DNA of 64,000 nt. Source: Bifidobacterium longum subsp. infantis ATCC 15697 = JCM 1222 = DSM 20088. GTDB taxonomy: Bacteria > Actinomycetota > Actinomycetes > Actinomycetales > Bifidobacteriaceae. Both the position numbers and the translations under genes were made by a program. Location of the stretch: positions 124,001 to 188,000 of the forward strand of contig NC_017219.1 of assembly GCF_000269965.1 (NCBI RefSeq), in the 5' to 3' direction. Of this stretch, positions 47,773 to 56,478 are shown piece after piece. Positions within the stretch are counted from its first letter, which is position 1; the number at the start of each line of letters is the position of its first letter. The notes below the pieces were generated by a model. That model saw only the letters and a list, made by a program, of their open reading frames with translations. It had not been told where the DNA came from and did no database searches.

Positions 47773-48783
47773 ATGGCTGAAAACGAATGGCTCAGCAAAG
47801 ACTTCTACAAAGTCCTTGGTGTCTCCAAGGACGCTTCGGACGACGACATCAAGAAGGCGTACCGCAAGCTCGCCCGCAAATACCATCCTGACGTCAACAA
47901 GACCAAGGAAGCCGAGGAGAAGTTCAAGGACATCTCCGAAGCCTATGACGTGCTGAGCAAGAAGGAAGATCGCCAGAAGTACGACGCGATTCGTCAGTTC
48001 GGCATGGGCGGCGCCCGCTTCGCCGGCGGTTCCGGCGCCGGCGGCTTCGATGCTTCCGGTTTCTCCGACATCTTCGGTTCCATGTTCGGCCAGGGTGCCG
48101 GCGGCAATGGCTCGCGCATCCGCTTCTCCACTTCGGGCGGCGGCCCCAACAACATCAACGACATCTTCTCGATGTTCGGCGGTGCTGCAGGCCAAGGCGG
48201 CTACAGCCAGCAGGCGTACGGCAATGCCGGCGGCTATGGCTATGAGGAGGCCCCGCGCCCCGAAAACGGCGAGGACCGCAACTCCAAGATCAGCCTGACC
48301 CTGCGTCAGGCGGTCAAGGGCGCTACCGTGTCCCTGTCCGTGGACGGCAAGAAGTTCAAGGCCCACGTGCCTGCGGGCGTCAAGGACGGCCAGAAAATCA
48401 AGCTTGCCGGCAAGGGCAAGCCGGGCATCAATGGCGGCAAGGCAGGTGACCTGTACCTGCACGTCACCGTCAAGCCCGATGCCGCGTTCTCGATGCGCGG
48501 CCACGACATCGTCATGGACCTGCCCGTCACCGTGGGCCAGGCCGTGGCCGGTGGCAAGGTCGAGACCAAGGACATCGACGGCAATCCCGTCACCTTCAAG
48601 GTGCCGGCCGGTTCCAGCTCCGGCGCGGAGGTCAAGCTCGCGGGACTCGGTGTCCAGCGCGGCAACCAGCCGGGCGACCTGATCGGCCGCGTGCAGATCA
48701 TGGTCCCCGCCAAGCCGGGTCTGGCGGTCAAGCACGCCGCCAAAGAATTCGACGAAAAAGCCGGCGACTATCTCAGCCTGTAA
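47773..48783 (+). CDS. dnaJ: DnaJ-family cochaperone without zinc finger
   Basis: 336 residues. J domain with HPD at residues 38-40, Gly/Phe-rich region about 75-150 ([20 protein letters not shown]), then the C-terminal peptide-binding domains ([38 protein letters not shown]). The four CxxCxGxG zinc repeats of classic DnaJ are absent, making it a CbpA-like type. Stimulates DnaK ATPase. ATG 47773 follows GAAAGGAGA. Confidence 0.95.
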   Translation: MAENEWLSKDFYKVLGVSKDASDDDIKKAYRKLARKYHPDVNKTKEAEEKFKDISEAYDVLSKKEDRQKYDAIRQFGMGGARFAGGSGAGGFDASGFSDIFGSMFGQGAGGNGSRIRFSTSGGGPNNINDIFSMFGGAAGQGGYSQQAYGNAGGYGYEEAPRPENGEDRNSKISLTLRQAVKGATVSLSVDGKKFKAHVPAGVKDGQKIKLAGKGKPGINGGKAGDLYLHVTVKPDAAFSMRGHDIVMDLPVTVGQAVAGGKVETKDIDGNPVTFKVPAGSSSGAEVKLAGLGVQRGNQPGDLIGRVQIMVPAKPGLAVKHAAKEFDEKAGDYLSL

Positions 48784-48797
48784 TCAGGAGGTGAACA

Positions 48798-49385
48798 ATG
48801 GCGCGGTTAGCCAACCAAATGAAGCAGTTGTACGCAATGTGCGCAACCGCGCTGGTGATGGGCAGGGCCGATCTCGACGGAGCCGATGATGTCGGCTTCG
48901 ATATCGAACTGCCCATCTTCACCGTCGGCCAGGCCGCCGAACTGGCCAACATCCACCCCCAGACCCTTCGCCAGTACGACCGGCTGGGTCTGGTCCGTCC
49001 GCAGCGCACCGATGGCGGCGCACGCCGCTACTGCCTGCGCGACATTGCCCGCCTGACCCGAGCTCAGCGCCTAAGTCAGGATGAGGGCATCAATCTTTCC
49101 GGTATCGCGCGCATCCTCGAGCTCGAAGAAGAGAATCGACAGTTGCGCCGTGAAGTCAAGCGCATGCAAACCGGCGACCAGGAAAGCGTCTTCGCCGCTG
49201 GCCGAGACGGCAACATCGTGGAGGTGCAACGCTCCAACCGCGCCCGCCTCTGGCGCAACGCCATCCGCCGCGAAACCCGCGAACTGCCCGGTCGCGATAC
49301 CGCCGCCGATACCGCTGCCTGCACCACCGGCGACTCCAACTTCACTCCCGCCGGCTCCAAGTCCATGGTCCTGTGGGGTTGGTGA
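48798..49385 (+). CDS. hspR: Heat-shock repressor HspR (MerR family)
   Basis: 195 residues. Winged-helix MerR domain IFTVGQAAELANIHPQTLRQYDRLGLVRPQRT at about residues 38-70, followed by a coiled coil (LELEEENRQLRREVKRMQ). The last 70 residues are low-complexity. It should bind the HAIR sites before dnaK and repress the operon, with DnaK as corepressor (known for Streptomyces). ATG 48798 follows AGGAGGTG. Confidence 0.93.
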   Translation: MARLANQMKQLYAMCATALVMGRADLDGADDVGFDIELPIFTVGQAAELANIHPQTLRQYDRLGLVRPQRTDGGARRYCLRDIARLTRAQRLSQDEGINLSGIARILELEEENRQLRREVKRMQTGDQESVFAAGRDGNIVEVQRSNRARLWRNAIRRETRELPGRDTAADTAACTTGDSNFTPAGSKSMVLWGW

Positions 49386-49513
49386 GTCTGGCCGCATTGC
49401 TTCGATTCCTTCTCCATTCGTAAAACTGTTTGTTATCTCACATCGGGCAGCTGCCGAAAAGAGCACGAATTTTCTTGACGGAGATGTCAAGGTTTGTTAC
49501 GGTGACGTGCGAA

Positions 49514-49605
49514 AACCGATTCGTAAGGGGTGCTTTAGGCTGAGACGGTATGTACCGAACCCTTCGAACCTGTGAGCTAACACTCGCGTAGGGAATACGA
49601 CGGTT
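49514..49605 (+). ncRNA. TPP riboswitch (THI element)
   Basis: Conserved segments are present in order: aggggtgc, CTGAGA (49540-49545), acCCTTCGAACCTG, and cgtagGGAA; ends aaccgattcgta and tacgacggtt pair as helix P1. Measures thiamine pyrophosphate. It stands 55 bases before the NCS2 permease start, whose ribosome site it probably controls. The rest of the gap 49386-49513 has no gene. Confidence 0.93.
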
Positions 49606-49608
49606 GAA

Positions 49609-49653
49609 CTCCTCTGTTCGGCTCGGCATCCCATATGCGCGTTGAGAGAGAGG
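49609..49653 (+). promoter_or_regulatory. Candidate ribosome-site sequestering stem below the TPP riboswitch
   Basis: CTCCTCT (49609-49615) can pair with AGAGG (49649-49653), which is part of the ribosome site AGAGAGGAAG of the permease gene. With no terminator-like T-run in the gap, translational control is more likely than attenuation. This is inference from pairing only. Confidence 0.45.
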
Positions 49654-49659
49654 AAGCGT

Positions 49660-51012
49660 ATGTCAATACGCAAGGAGCTGACCGCCCAGAACGTACTGCT
49701 GGGTTTCCAGCATGTGTTCGTTTCCAATGTTTGGCTTGATCCGGTATTCGTGGCCGGAGCAATCGGCTTACCTATTGCCCTGTCGTCGAACATGATTAAC
49801 GCCATCTTCATCGTCTCCGGCCTGGTTACTCTGATCCAGGCCACTCGGCTGGTTCGCCTGCCGGTGGTGCAGGGGCCGTCAGCCGCGTTTGACGCGTTGA
49901 TGATCGCGGCAGGTACGGCTGGCATGCTGGGGGCGGCGAGTTCGTCCATTCTCATCGCTTCGCTTGTGTTCCTGTTGCTGTGCCTGACCGGTGTGATAGA
50001 GCGGATGAGGTTCCTGTTCTCTCCGATGATCTCGGGCGTGGTCATCTTTATGGTCGGTGTTTCGCTGTCCGGATTCACGCTGAGCGAGTTTCTTGGTGGG
50101 GCTCCCGGCGACAAAACGTTTGCCGATCCGCACATCCTGACCGTGTCGATCCTGACCACGGCGATTGTGCTTGTCCTGTCGCTGCTCGGCAAGGGTCTGC
50201 TTAAGTCGTTCTCATTCCTCATCGCGCTTGTCGTCGGCACCGTGGTCGCCGCGGCGTTTGGCATGGTGGACTTCTCTCCTGTGGCTTCCAAGGGATGGTT
50301 GGGCCTGCCGACCTTCATGCCTTACGGGCCGTTTACGTTTGACTGGAAGATCTTCATTCCGTTCTTCATCGCCTATATGGTTGCCGTCATGGAGGCTCTC
50401 GGCGTCTATCAGGCGGCTTCCGAGATTCAAGGCACGACCCTCGAACGCAAGCAGGTGCGCTACGGCCTCGCCGGCGAGGCGGCAGGTTCGGCCATTTCCT
50501 CGTTGATTGGTGGATTCACCACCACCGCATACCCGCAAAATGTCGGCCTGCTCAACCTGACCGGCGAAGGCAAGCTGCGCACGCGCACGCCTGTGATCAT
50601 CGCCGCCATCCTGTTGCTGATTCTGGGCTTCGTGCCAAAGGCAGGCGCGCTGCTGTCCGTCATTCCCTCGGCAGTCGTCGGAGGCATCTTCCTGCCGGCT
50701 GCGGCCAGCCTGATCGTGACCGGTCTGCGAGCCTTGCGCAAGGTCGCTGATGACGAGCGCCGTCAAACGGTCATCGGCATGTCTCTGCTGCTCGGCATCG
50801 CCCTGCCCAAGGCGCTCTCCGGCCTGACCGGCGGCGCAAGCGTGTTCTTTGGCAACAACATCATGGTCGGTGTATTCAGCGCCATCATTCTCAATGCGCT
50901 GTTCATCGCTCTTCCGGATTTGGTGGCGAAGCATCGTGCGCCGGCGTCCATGGATGTTCCAGCAGCCGATTCGGCGGATGGGACTGGCGCCGCGGCGCAC
51001 GATGAACGATAA
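49660..51012 (+). CDS. NCS2-family permease under a TPP riboswitch
   Basis: Membrane transporter of 450 residues with about 12-14 helices, of the nucleobase:cation symporter-2 group (uracil, xanthine permeases). VQGPSAAFDALMIAAG and the QNVGLLNLTG region correspond to conserved substrate-site segments. ATG 49660 follows AGAGGAAG. As it lies directly behind a TPP riboswitch, a thiamine-related pyrimidine such as HMP is a more likely substrate than uracil or xanthine; this is inference. First gene of a putative four-gene operon. Confidence 0.85.
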   Translation: MSIRKELTAQNVLLGFQHVFVSNVWLDPVFVAGAIGLPIALSSNMINAIFIVSGLVTLIQATRLVRLPVVQGPSAAFDALMIAAGTAGMLGAASSSILIASLVFLLLCLTGVIERMRFLFSPMISGVVIFMVGVSLSGFTLSEFLGGAPGDKTFADPHILTVSILTTAIVLVLSLLGKGLLKSFSFLIALVVGTVVAAAFGMVDFSPVASKGWLGLPTFMPYGPFTFDWKIFIPFFIAYMVAVMEALGVYQAASEIQGTTLERKQVRYGLAGEAAGSAISSLIGGFTTTAYPQNVGLLNLTGEGKLRTRTPVIIAAILLLILGFVPKAGALLSVIPSAVVGGIFLPAAASLIVTGLRALRKVADDERRQTVIGMSLLLGIALPKALSGLTGGASVFFGNNIMVGVFSAIILNALFIALPDLVAKHRAPASMDVPAADSADGTGAAAHDER

Positions 51013-51048
51013 TGCTGGTTGATATTGGATATTGACAGGAGCGATGCA

Positions 51049-52170
51049 ATGACTGATGTGATGGATGACGCGCGTCGTATCAAGCGCGGGATTCTGGATT
51101 TTATCCATACCTATGGCTGTGAGCAGGCCCCGGAAGAGGCGTTTGGTGCGTTGGCGCGCGACGTGTTCATCTATCAGTACACGTATGATCTGCCGTACCG
51201 TCGTTACTGCGCGGCTAAACGCGTCACCCCCGCAACGCTCAAGGATTGGCGGGAGATTCCGCCGATGCCGGTGGACGGGTTCAAGCACCTTGACCTTTCG
51301 ACCATACCGACCGAGCAGTGCAAAGCCGTATTCATGACGAGCGGAACCACGCATGGCGGCAAGATGCGTGGGCGCAACTTCCACCCTGATCTTGAGGTGT
51401 GGGATGAATCGATGATTGTGCCGTTCCGTCATTTCATCATGCCGGATCGAGAGCGTATCCGCATCGCCGTGATTTCGCCGGCGTGGGACATGAACCAGAA
51501 TTCCTCACTGTCGCGGTATCTCACCAAGGCCGTGGAACTCTGTGGCAGCGAAGGCAGCGGCGTGTTCTTCGATGAACATGGACTCAAATTCGATGGCATC
51601 ATCGATTTCCTCAATCGTGCGGTGTCCGACGGCAAACCGGTGATGCTGATGGGTGTCTCGTCATCCTACCTGTATCTGCTCGATTACCTGCATGAGCATG
51701 ATCTGACGTTCGCGCTGGCCCCCGATAGCCGCTTGTTCGACACTGGCGGCTTCAAGAGCACCAAGCGCGACATCACCGAAGGCCAGATGCTTGACGAACT
51801 GGAACAGACACTGGGGGTGCCGCGCCACCACTGCGTCAACATGTATGGCATGACCGAGTTGAGCTCGCAGATCTATGACCAAAATATTCTGTCGTGGTAT
51901 ACGGATGGCACCGGCAACTATCTCAAGGCGAACCCCGCCTGGGTGCGCACGGTCTTCCTTGATCCGGAGACGCTGACTCCCGTCAAGGATGGTGAGACCG
52001 GTGTGATAGCCCATTACGACCTTGCCAATTGGAATTCATGCATCGGTATTCTGACCGAGGATCTTGGCTACCGGACTCCGGGCGGATTCCTGCTGCAGGG
52101 CCGGGCGAAGGGAGCCGAGGCCCGTGGTTGCTCAATCGCGGTAGACGAGGTCATCAGTGCCAACCGCTGA
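51049..52170 (+). CDS. LuxE-like acyl-protein synthetase
   Basis: 373 residues of the LuxE family, enzymes that activate a carboxylic acid with ATP and hold it as a thioester. The adenylate-forming motif TSGTT lies at residues 97-101, and NMYGMTELSSQIYDQ and GEDLG-like late motifs (GVIAHYDLANWNSC) are visible. In lux operons LuxE supplies LuxC with acyl groups. Here no luciferase is present. ATG 51049 follows AGGAG. It starts 36 bases after the permease and overlaps the LuxC-like gene by 14 bases. Confidence 0.85.
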   Translation: MTDVMDDARRIKRGILDFIHTYGCEQAPEEAFGALARDVFIYQYTYDLPYRRYCAAKRVTPATLKDWREIPPMPVDGFKHLDLSTIPTEQCKAVFMTSGTTHGGKMRGRNFHPDLEVWDESMIVPFRHFIMPDRERIRIAVISPAWDMNQNSSLSRYLTKAVELCGSEGSGVFFDEHGLKFDGIIDFLNRAVSDGKPVMLMGVSSSYLYLLDYLHEHDLTFALAPDSRLFDTGGFKSTKRDITEGQMLDELEQTLGVPRHHCVNMYGMTELSSQIYDQNILSWYTDGTGNYLKANPAWVRTVFLDPETLTPVKDGETGVIAHYDLANWNSCIGILTEDLGYRTPGGFLLQGRAKGAEARGCSIAVDEVISANR

Positions 52171-53656
52171 CGAATCTGTGAGTCAGGCCATTGATGTCTT
52201 CCACCTGCCCTCGGGAGCGGATGTTTCGGATTACGAAATCTATGATGTCGCCACATCGGATGGGGTGAAGCGTTTGCGCTATCCGCGACTGGATGGCCCA
52301 AAGGTGACTTCCCTTGCCAAGCAGCTTGCCGATGTTCGCAACCGCACGCTTGCCGCGATGAGTGTCAACGATATTCTCGACATCGTGGCCGACGCGGCCC
52401 AACTATGGGCCGATCCGGATTTTGAGCTGCGGCGCCAAGCTGAACTGCTGATTCCCGCAATCACCGGATATGAGCCTGACATGGTGCGGATTGAGCTCAA
52501 ACGGTATATGCGCCAGTTCAGGCGTCGTGAACTGCTCCGTTTCCTGGACTCCGAAATCGGTCAGCCGTCTATGCTCGACGAATTCCGGCCGAACAAGGCG
52601 GGGGGATACTCTAAATATGTGGGCCCGGCGCTCACCTATCAGGTGTTCTCCAGCAATGTGCCGGGGATTCCCGTGTGGAGCATGGCGATGACCCTGCTGG
52701 TCAAAGGCGCGATTCTTGGCAAATCTTCATTTTCCGAGCCGGTGATGCCTGCGTTCTTTGCTCGCAGCATTGCGATGGTCAATTCCGACCTCGCTGATGC
52801 CATTGCGGTGGTTCCATGGAAGGGCGGCTCGCAGCAGCTCGAGGATTCAGCCATCGATGTGGCCGATGCCGTGATTGTTTACGGTTCTTCGCAGACTACC
52901 AAATTGATTGCGGGCAAAGTCGCCGGATCCAAGCCCTGTCTAGGTTACGGAGCAAAAGTCGGGTTGGCGTTCATTGGCCGAGAGGCTTTGCGCCCTGATA
53001 CCTATGCCGATACCGTGCATCGTGTGGCTGTTGACATCGCCACATATGACCAGCAAAGCTGCCTGGCTCCGCAGACCGTGTTCGTGGAGACTGATGGAGC
53101 CCTCACCGCTCGTGAAGTGGCTCAGCTGCTCGGTGGCGAGCTTGAGAATCAGCAGCGCAAATATCCGCGCTCCGTATTGAGTGACGCCGAGAACGTGGCC
53201 ATTCAGCGGGCGCGCGCCGACGCTGAGATGAGAGCTTTGATGGGCGGGAAGGCCGCGGTGTTCGCCAGTGGCCATAGCACGGCATGGTCGGTGCTGTATC
53301 GAGAACTTGACGGTAGCGGTGCCGACGAGGATGTTGCTTCGCTGATGTCGCCGTTGAACCGCACCGTCAACGTGGTGGCGGTGCCAGATTTGTTGGACGC
53401 TGCCAGAGGATTGACTTCCTGCCGTGGCTGGCTGCAGAGCTGCGGTGTCGCTGTGGATTCGACCAGACTGTTTGGTCTTGCAGATACATTGGCCGAGGTC
53501 GGTGTGAATCGCATCTGTCCGCTCGGTGAGATGGATCGGGCGAAATCCGGCTGGCATCATGATGGGGGCTTCAATCTCATCGATCTGTTGCGCGCGGTGG
53601 ATGTCGAACGCGGCAGCGACGCGTACGGCGATTCGTTCGATATGGATATGGAATAG
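52157..53656 (+). CDS. LuxC-like acyl-CoA/acyl-protein reductase
   Basis: 499 residues of the LuxC family, NADPH-dependent reductases turning an acyl thioester into an aldehyde. SSNVPGIPVWSMAM near residue 165 and DQQSCLAPQ with candidate catalytic Cys302 match the family. GTG 52157 overlaps the LuxE-like gene, so the two proteins are probably made in equal amounts and work as a complex. Confidence 0.87.
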   Translation: MPTADESVSQAIDVFHLPSGADVSDYEIYDVATSDGVKRLRYPRLDGPKVTSLAKQLADVRNRTLAAMSVNDILDIVADAAQLWADPDFELRRQAELLIPAITGYEPDMVRIELKRYMRQFRRRELLRFLDSEIGQPSMLDEFRPNKAGGYSKYVGPALTYQVFSSNVPGIPVWSMAMTLLVKGAILGKSSFSEPVMPAFFARSIAMVNSDLADAIAVVPWKGGSQQLEDSAIDVADAVIVYGSSQTTKLIAGKVAGSKPCLGYGAKVGLAFIGREALRPDTYADTVHRVAVDIATYDQQSCLAPQTVFVETDGALTAREVAQLLGGELENQQRKYPRSVLSDAENVAIQRARADAEMRALMGGKAAVFASGHSTAWSVLYRELDGSGADEDVASLMSPLNRTVNVVAVPDLLDAARGLTSCRGWLQSCGVAVDSTRLFGLADTLAEVGVNRICPLGEMDRAKSGWHHDGGFNLIDLLRAVDVERGSDAYGDSFDMDME

Positions 53657-53709
53657 GCCTGTGCTGTTGCGGGCAGCAGGGGCTGGTAGCGGGGTGAAAG
53701 GCAAGGGTA

Positions 53710-54513
53710 ATGACAGAGCAAAGCGATATGGCACGGCGTCCAATGGTGAATCTGGATGGCAGAACAGCGATCATCACCGGTTCCGGCAAGGGCATAGGAG
53801 CGGCCGTGGCGAAATGCCTGGCATCGCACGGAGCCGCTGTCGTCGTCAATTACGTACATGACGCCGCCAGCGCGCAGCGCACTGTTGAAGACATCCACTC
53901 GCTGGGAGGCTTGGCTATAGCTGTACAGGCGGATGTTTGCGATGAATCGCAATCTTCCAAGCTGGTGGGTGCCGCTGTCGACTCATTCGGCGGCGTGGAC
54001 ATCTTAGTGAATAATGCTTTCGGACACTTCTCCTTTGACCCGCGTCGCCGTTCCACTTTTGCTGGAGGCGATTGGGATGAGTTTAGCGCACAGATCGAGG
54101 GATGCCTGCATGGTGCATATCTGATGTGCTCACATGTGGTGCCGCTGATGCGAGCCCAGACCTCCGGGCGTATCATCAACATCTCCAGCAATCTGGTCGA
54201 TTCGCCCATCGTGCCCTACCATTCGTATATCACTGCCAAAGGCGGCTTGGTCGGCATGACCCGTTCTCTGGCCCAGGAGCTGGGCGGCTTCGGCATTACC
54301 GTTAATGCCATTGCCGCAGGTTTGACGGCCGGAACCGCATCCAGCGCAGCCACCACCGAGGATGTTCGTGAACGAATCATTGCCATGACGCCTCTTGGCC
54401 GCCTTGCCCGTCCCGATGACATCGCCGGAGGGGTCGCGTTGTTGGCGTCCGACATGGCCGGCTTCATTACCGGGCAATGTCTGCACGTCGATGGTGGTTT
54501 GACCATGCGCTGA
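53710..54513 (+). CDS. Short-chain dehydrogenase/reductase (FabG-like)
   Basis: 267 residues. Cofactor motif TGSGKGIG at 23-30, NNA at 101-103, catalytic Ser near 159, Tyr173 and Lys177 (YITAK). C-terminal GGVALLASDMAGFITGQCLHVDGG is typical of classical SDR enzymes. Third enzyme of the TPP-riboswitch operon; could reduce the aldehyde made by the LuxC-like enzyme to an alcohol. A fatty-acid ketoacyl reductase role is less likely given the neighbours. Confidence 0.9.
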   Translation: MTEQSDMARRPMVNLDGRTAIITGSGKGIGAAVAKCLASHGAAVVVNYVHDAASAQRTVEDIHSLGGLAIAVQADVCDESQSSKLVGAAVDSFGGVDILVNNAFGHFSFDPRRRSTFAGGDWDEFSAQIEGCLHGAYLMCSHVVPLMRAQTSGRIINISSNLVDSPIVPYHSYITAKGGLVGMTRSLAQELGGFGITVNAIAAGLTAGTASSAATTEDVRERIIAMTPLGRLARPDDIAGGVALLASDMAGFITGQCLHVDGGLTMR

Positions 54514-54625
54514 GGCGCAGGGGCGGTGTGCTGACGCGCTATGGTTGTCGCATCCGGTTGGTGCAATGGAATGCAGCAAGAGTAAAGGCGACAATTGGCG
54601 TGCGGGCATGCGAACGGAGGTAACC

Positions 54626-55297
54626 ATGTTGCTCAAGGCCGTGTTTTGGGATTTGGATGGAACGCTTATCGATTCGGAACCGCTTTGGCATGACGGCGAA
54701 ATCGAAATCGCGCACAACAATGGCGGCGAGTGGAACGAGGACCTCGGTTGGGCGTGCTCCGGTACTCCGGTGACTCACGTGGCAGAGGTCATGATTGCGC
54801 ATGGCTGCACATTGAGCGTTCCCGAAATCGACAAGCAGCTCAAGGATTATGTGTTCAAGGCGGAGGTCGAACGTCTGCCGTGGATTCCTGGTGTGCAAGA
54901 CGTGTTGCGCTCGCTCAATGAGGCCGGCATCCCATCCATGCTGGTCACTACTTCGCCGCGCCGTATGGCGGAGAACATCATGAAGCAGTCCGAGGGACTG
55001 TTCGCCGGCTACGTCTGTGGCGACGATCCGTACGAGCACAAGCCGAACCCCGCGCCCTACCTGGCCGCAGCCGACAAGCTTGGCATCGCCCGTGAAGACA
55101 TGGCCAAGTGCGTGGTGCTCGAGGATTCTTCGGTTGGACTTCAGGCCGGTGCGGCATCGGGCGCGACTCTGATTGCGCAGACCGGCTGGATTCGCACGGA
55201 TACTTCCGGCCTGGGCCAGTTCGCGTCCATCGAATCGTATGACGGTATCGATGCGGCCGCGCTGGATGGTTTCGTGCGCCAGCGTCTTGGTGAGTAA
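54626..55297 (+). CDS. HAD-superfamily phosphatase
   Basis: 223 residues. Motif I FWDLDGTLID with nucleophile D9 and D11, motif II VTTSP, and motif III/IV KPNPAPY...VVLEDSSVG; beta-phosphoglucomutase-like cap. ATG 54626 follows CGGAGG. It lies 112 bases after the SDR gene and may belong to the same unit, in which case a phosphate ester of a thiamine intermediate could be its substrate; this is weakly supported. Confidence 0.85.
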   Translation: MLLKAVFWDLDGTLIDSEPLWHDGEIEIAHNNGGEWNEDLGWACSGTPVTHVAEVMIAHGCTLSVPEIDKQLKDYVFKAEVERLPWIPGVQDVLRSLNEAGIPSMLVTTSPRRMAENIMKQSEGLFAGYVCGDDPYEHKPNPAPYLAAADKLGIAREDMAKCVVLEDSSVGLQAGAASGATLIAQTGWIRTDTSGLGQFASIESYDGIDAAALDGFVRQRLGE

Positions 55298-55531
55298 TTG
55301 ATTACATCACCGCGCATGCAGTTCTCCTCATGAGCGGTGGAATGTGTTGACGATATACCAGCGAAGCACGCCATATTTGTAAAGAAGATGGCAGTAATGG
55401 CTGCTATGAGGTTCCGGTGGCCCCCTCTTGTATCGGGGCGACTGGTAGAGTGGTTGACGGTTTTCAGACGAATGTCTGGTTATTGGACAGATTGTTCACA
55501 CATATAGACGTATAGGACTCATAGGAATCAC

Positions 55532-56257
55532 ATGGGCTTCGTTAATTTCATCCTCGAACTGCTGAAGGATCCGCGTGCCGCGATTGCCGGTTGGATTGCC
55601 ATGGGCGTGGCGCCGACCCTCGGATTCATCTTCCTCATCGTATTCATCGAAACGGGCGTGGTGTTCTTCCCGTTCCTGCCCGGTGATTCGCTGTTGTTCG
55701 CGGCCGGCGTGTTCGCAGCCCCGGATGCTGCGACCGGCAAGGCCGCGCTGCCGTTGTTCTGGTTGCTGCCGGTGGTTTGGTGCGCGCCGATTATCGGCGA
55801 CCAGTGCAACTACTTCATCGGTCATTTCTTTGGCCGCCGTATCATCCAGTCCGGCAAGGTGAAGGCCTTGACCCCGGAGCGTTTGGCCAAAACCGAGCAC
55901 ATGATTGAGAAGTGGGGCCCGCTGGCTGTGTTCCTGGGCCGCTTCTTCCCGTTCATTCGTACGTTCATGCCGTTCATTTCCGGTATTTCCGGTATGCGTT
56001 GGAGCCGTTTCACGCCGTTCTCAGTGCTCGGTGGCCTGTGCTGGTCCACGCTGTTCACGTTGCTGGGCTACTTCTTCGGCAACATTCCGGCCGTGCAGGA
56101 TCACTTCGAGCTGGTGATCGTGCTGATTCTGCTGGTCTCGCTCGCCCCGACCATCATCGGTCTGTTCAAGGCCAAGTTCGGCAAGAAGAAGCCGGCCAAG
56201 GTGACCGATGCTCAGCTGGACGTCATGGAAGACGGCATCAAGAACCTCGATAAGTGA
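55532..56257 (+). CDS. DedA-family membrane protein
   Basis: 241 residues, about five helices. The DedA signatures FPFLPGDSLLFAAGVF (acidic/Asp) and FLGRFFPFIRTFMPFISGISGM (two Arg) are complete, so it should act as a lipid carrier flippase or half-transporter, a role proposed for the family. ATG 55532 has AGGAA upstream. The 234 bases before it hold no gene; a terminator follows. Confidence 0.9.
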   Translation: MGFVNFILELLKDPRAAIAGWIAMGVAPTLGFIFLIVFIETGVVFFPFLPGDSLLFAAGVFAAPDAATGKAALPLFWLLPVVWCAPIIGDQCNYFIGHFFGRRIIQSGKVKALTPERLAKTEHMIEKWGPLAVFLGRFFPFIRTFMPFISGISGMRWSRFTPFSVLGGLCWSTLFTLLGYFFGNIPAVQDHFELVIVLILLVSLAPTIIGLFKAKFGKKKPAKVTDAQLDVMEDGIKNLDK

Positions 56258-56301
56258 TCAAGAAATGTAGATTACCGCATAAGGAATCGTCGTGAAAAAT
56301 G

Positions 56302-56336
56302 AAGGCCCTGACCGTGCATATGAGGTCAGGGCCTTT
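56302..56336 (+). terminator. Terminator after the DedA gene
   Basis: AAGGCCCTGACC pairs with GGTCAGGGCCTT, followed by TTT. Confidence 0.9.
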
Positions 56337-56365
56337 TGCATGAGATGGGCGTGAAACAGCACCGT

Positions 56366-56428
56366 GGTTATCCACATTTGTCGTGGACGACATGCCGGGG
56401 TGTGGATAACTCGGCAAGCTAGAACCAC
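56366..56428. repeat. 63-bp repeat with two inverted DnaA boxes, copy 1
   Basis: TTATCCACA at 56368-56376 and its inverse TGTGGATAA at 56401-56409 are perfect DnaA-box consensus sequences. A second copy at 59828 differs at only about four positions. It lies between the DedA and tadZ genes. Confidence 0.85.
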
Positions 56429-56478
56429 AATGGTCGATTCGTGTTGAGCATTGAACTCGGACACGTTTCAATCGGCTT

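Noticed and set aside
49660..51012. Plain uracil or xanthine permease
   Set aside because: The fold fits NCS2, but the TPP riboswitch in front argues against a simple nucleobase role, so no substrate name was assigned.
51049..53656. Bioluminescence (lux) operon
   Set aside because: LuxE- and LuxC-like genes are present but luciferase genes luxA/luxB and luxD are absent, and control is by TPP.
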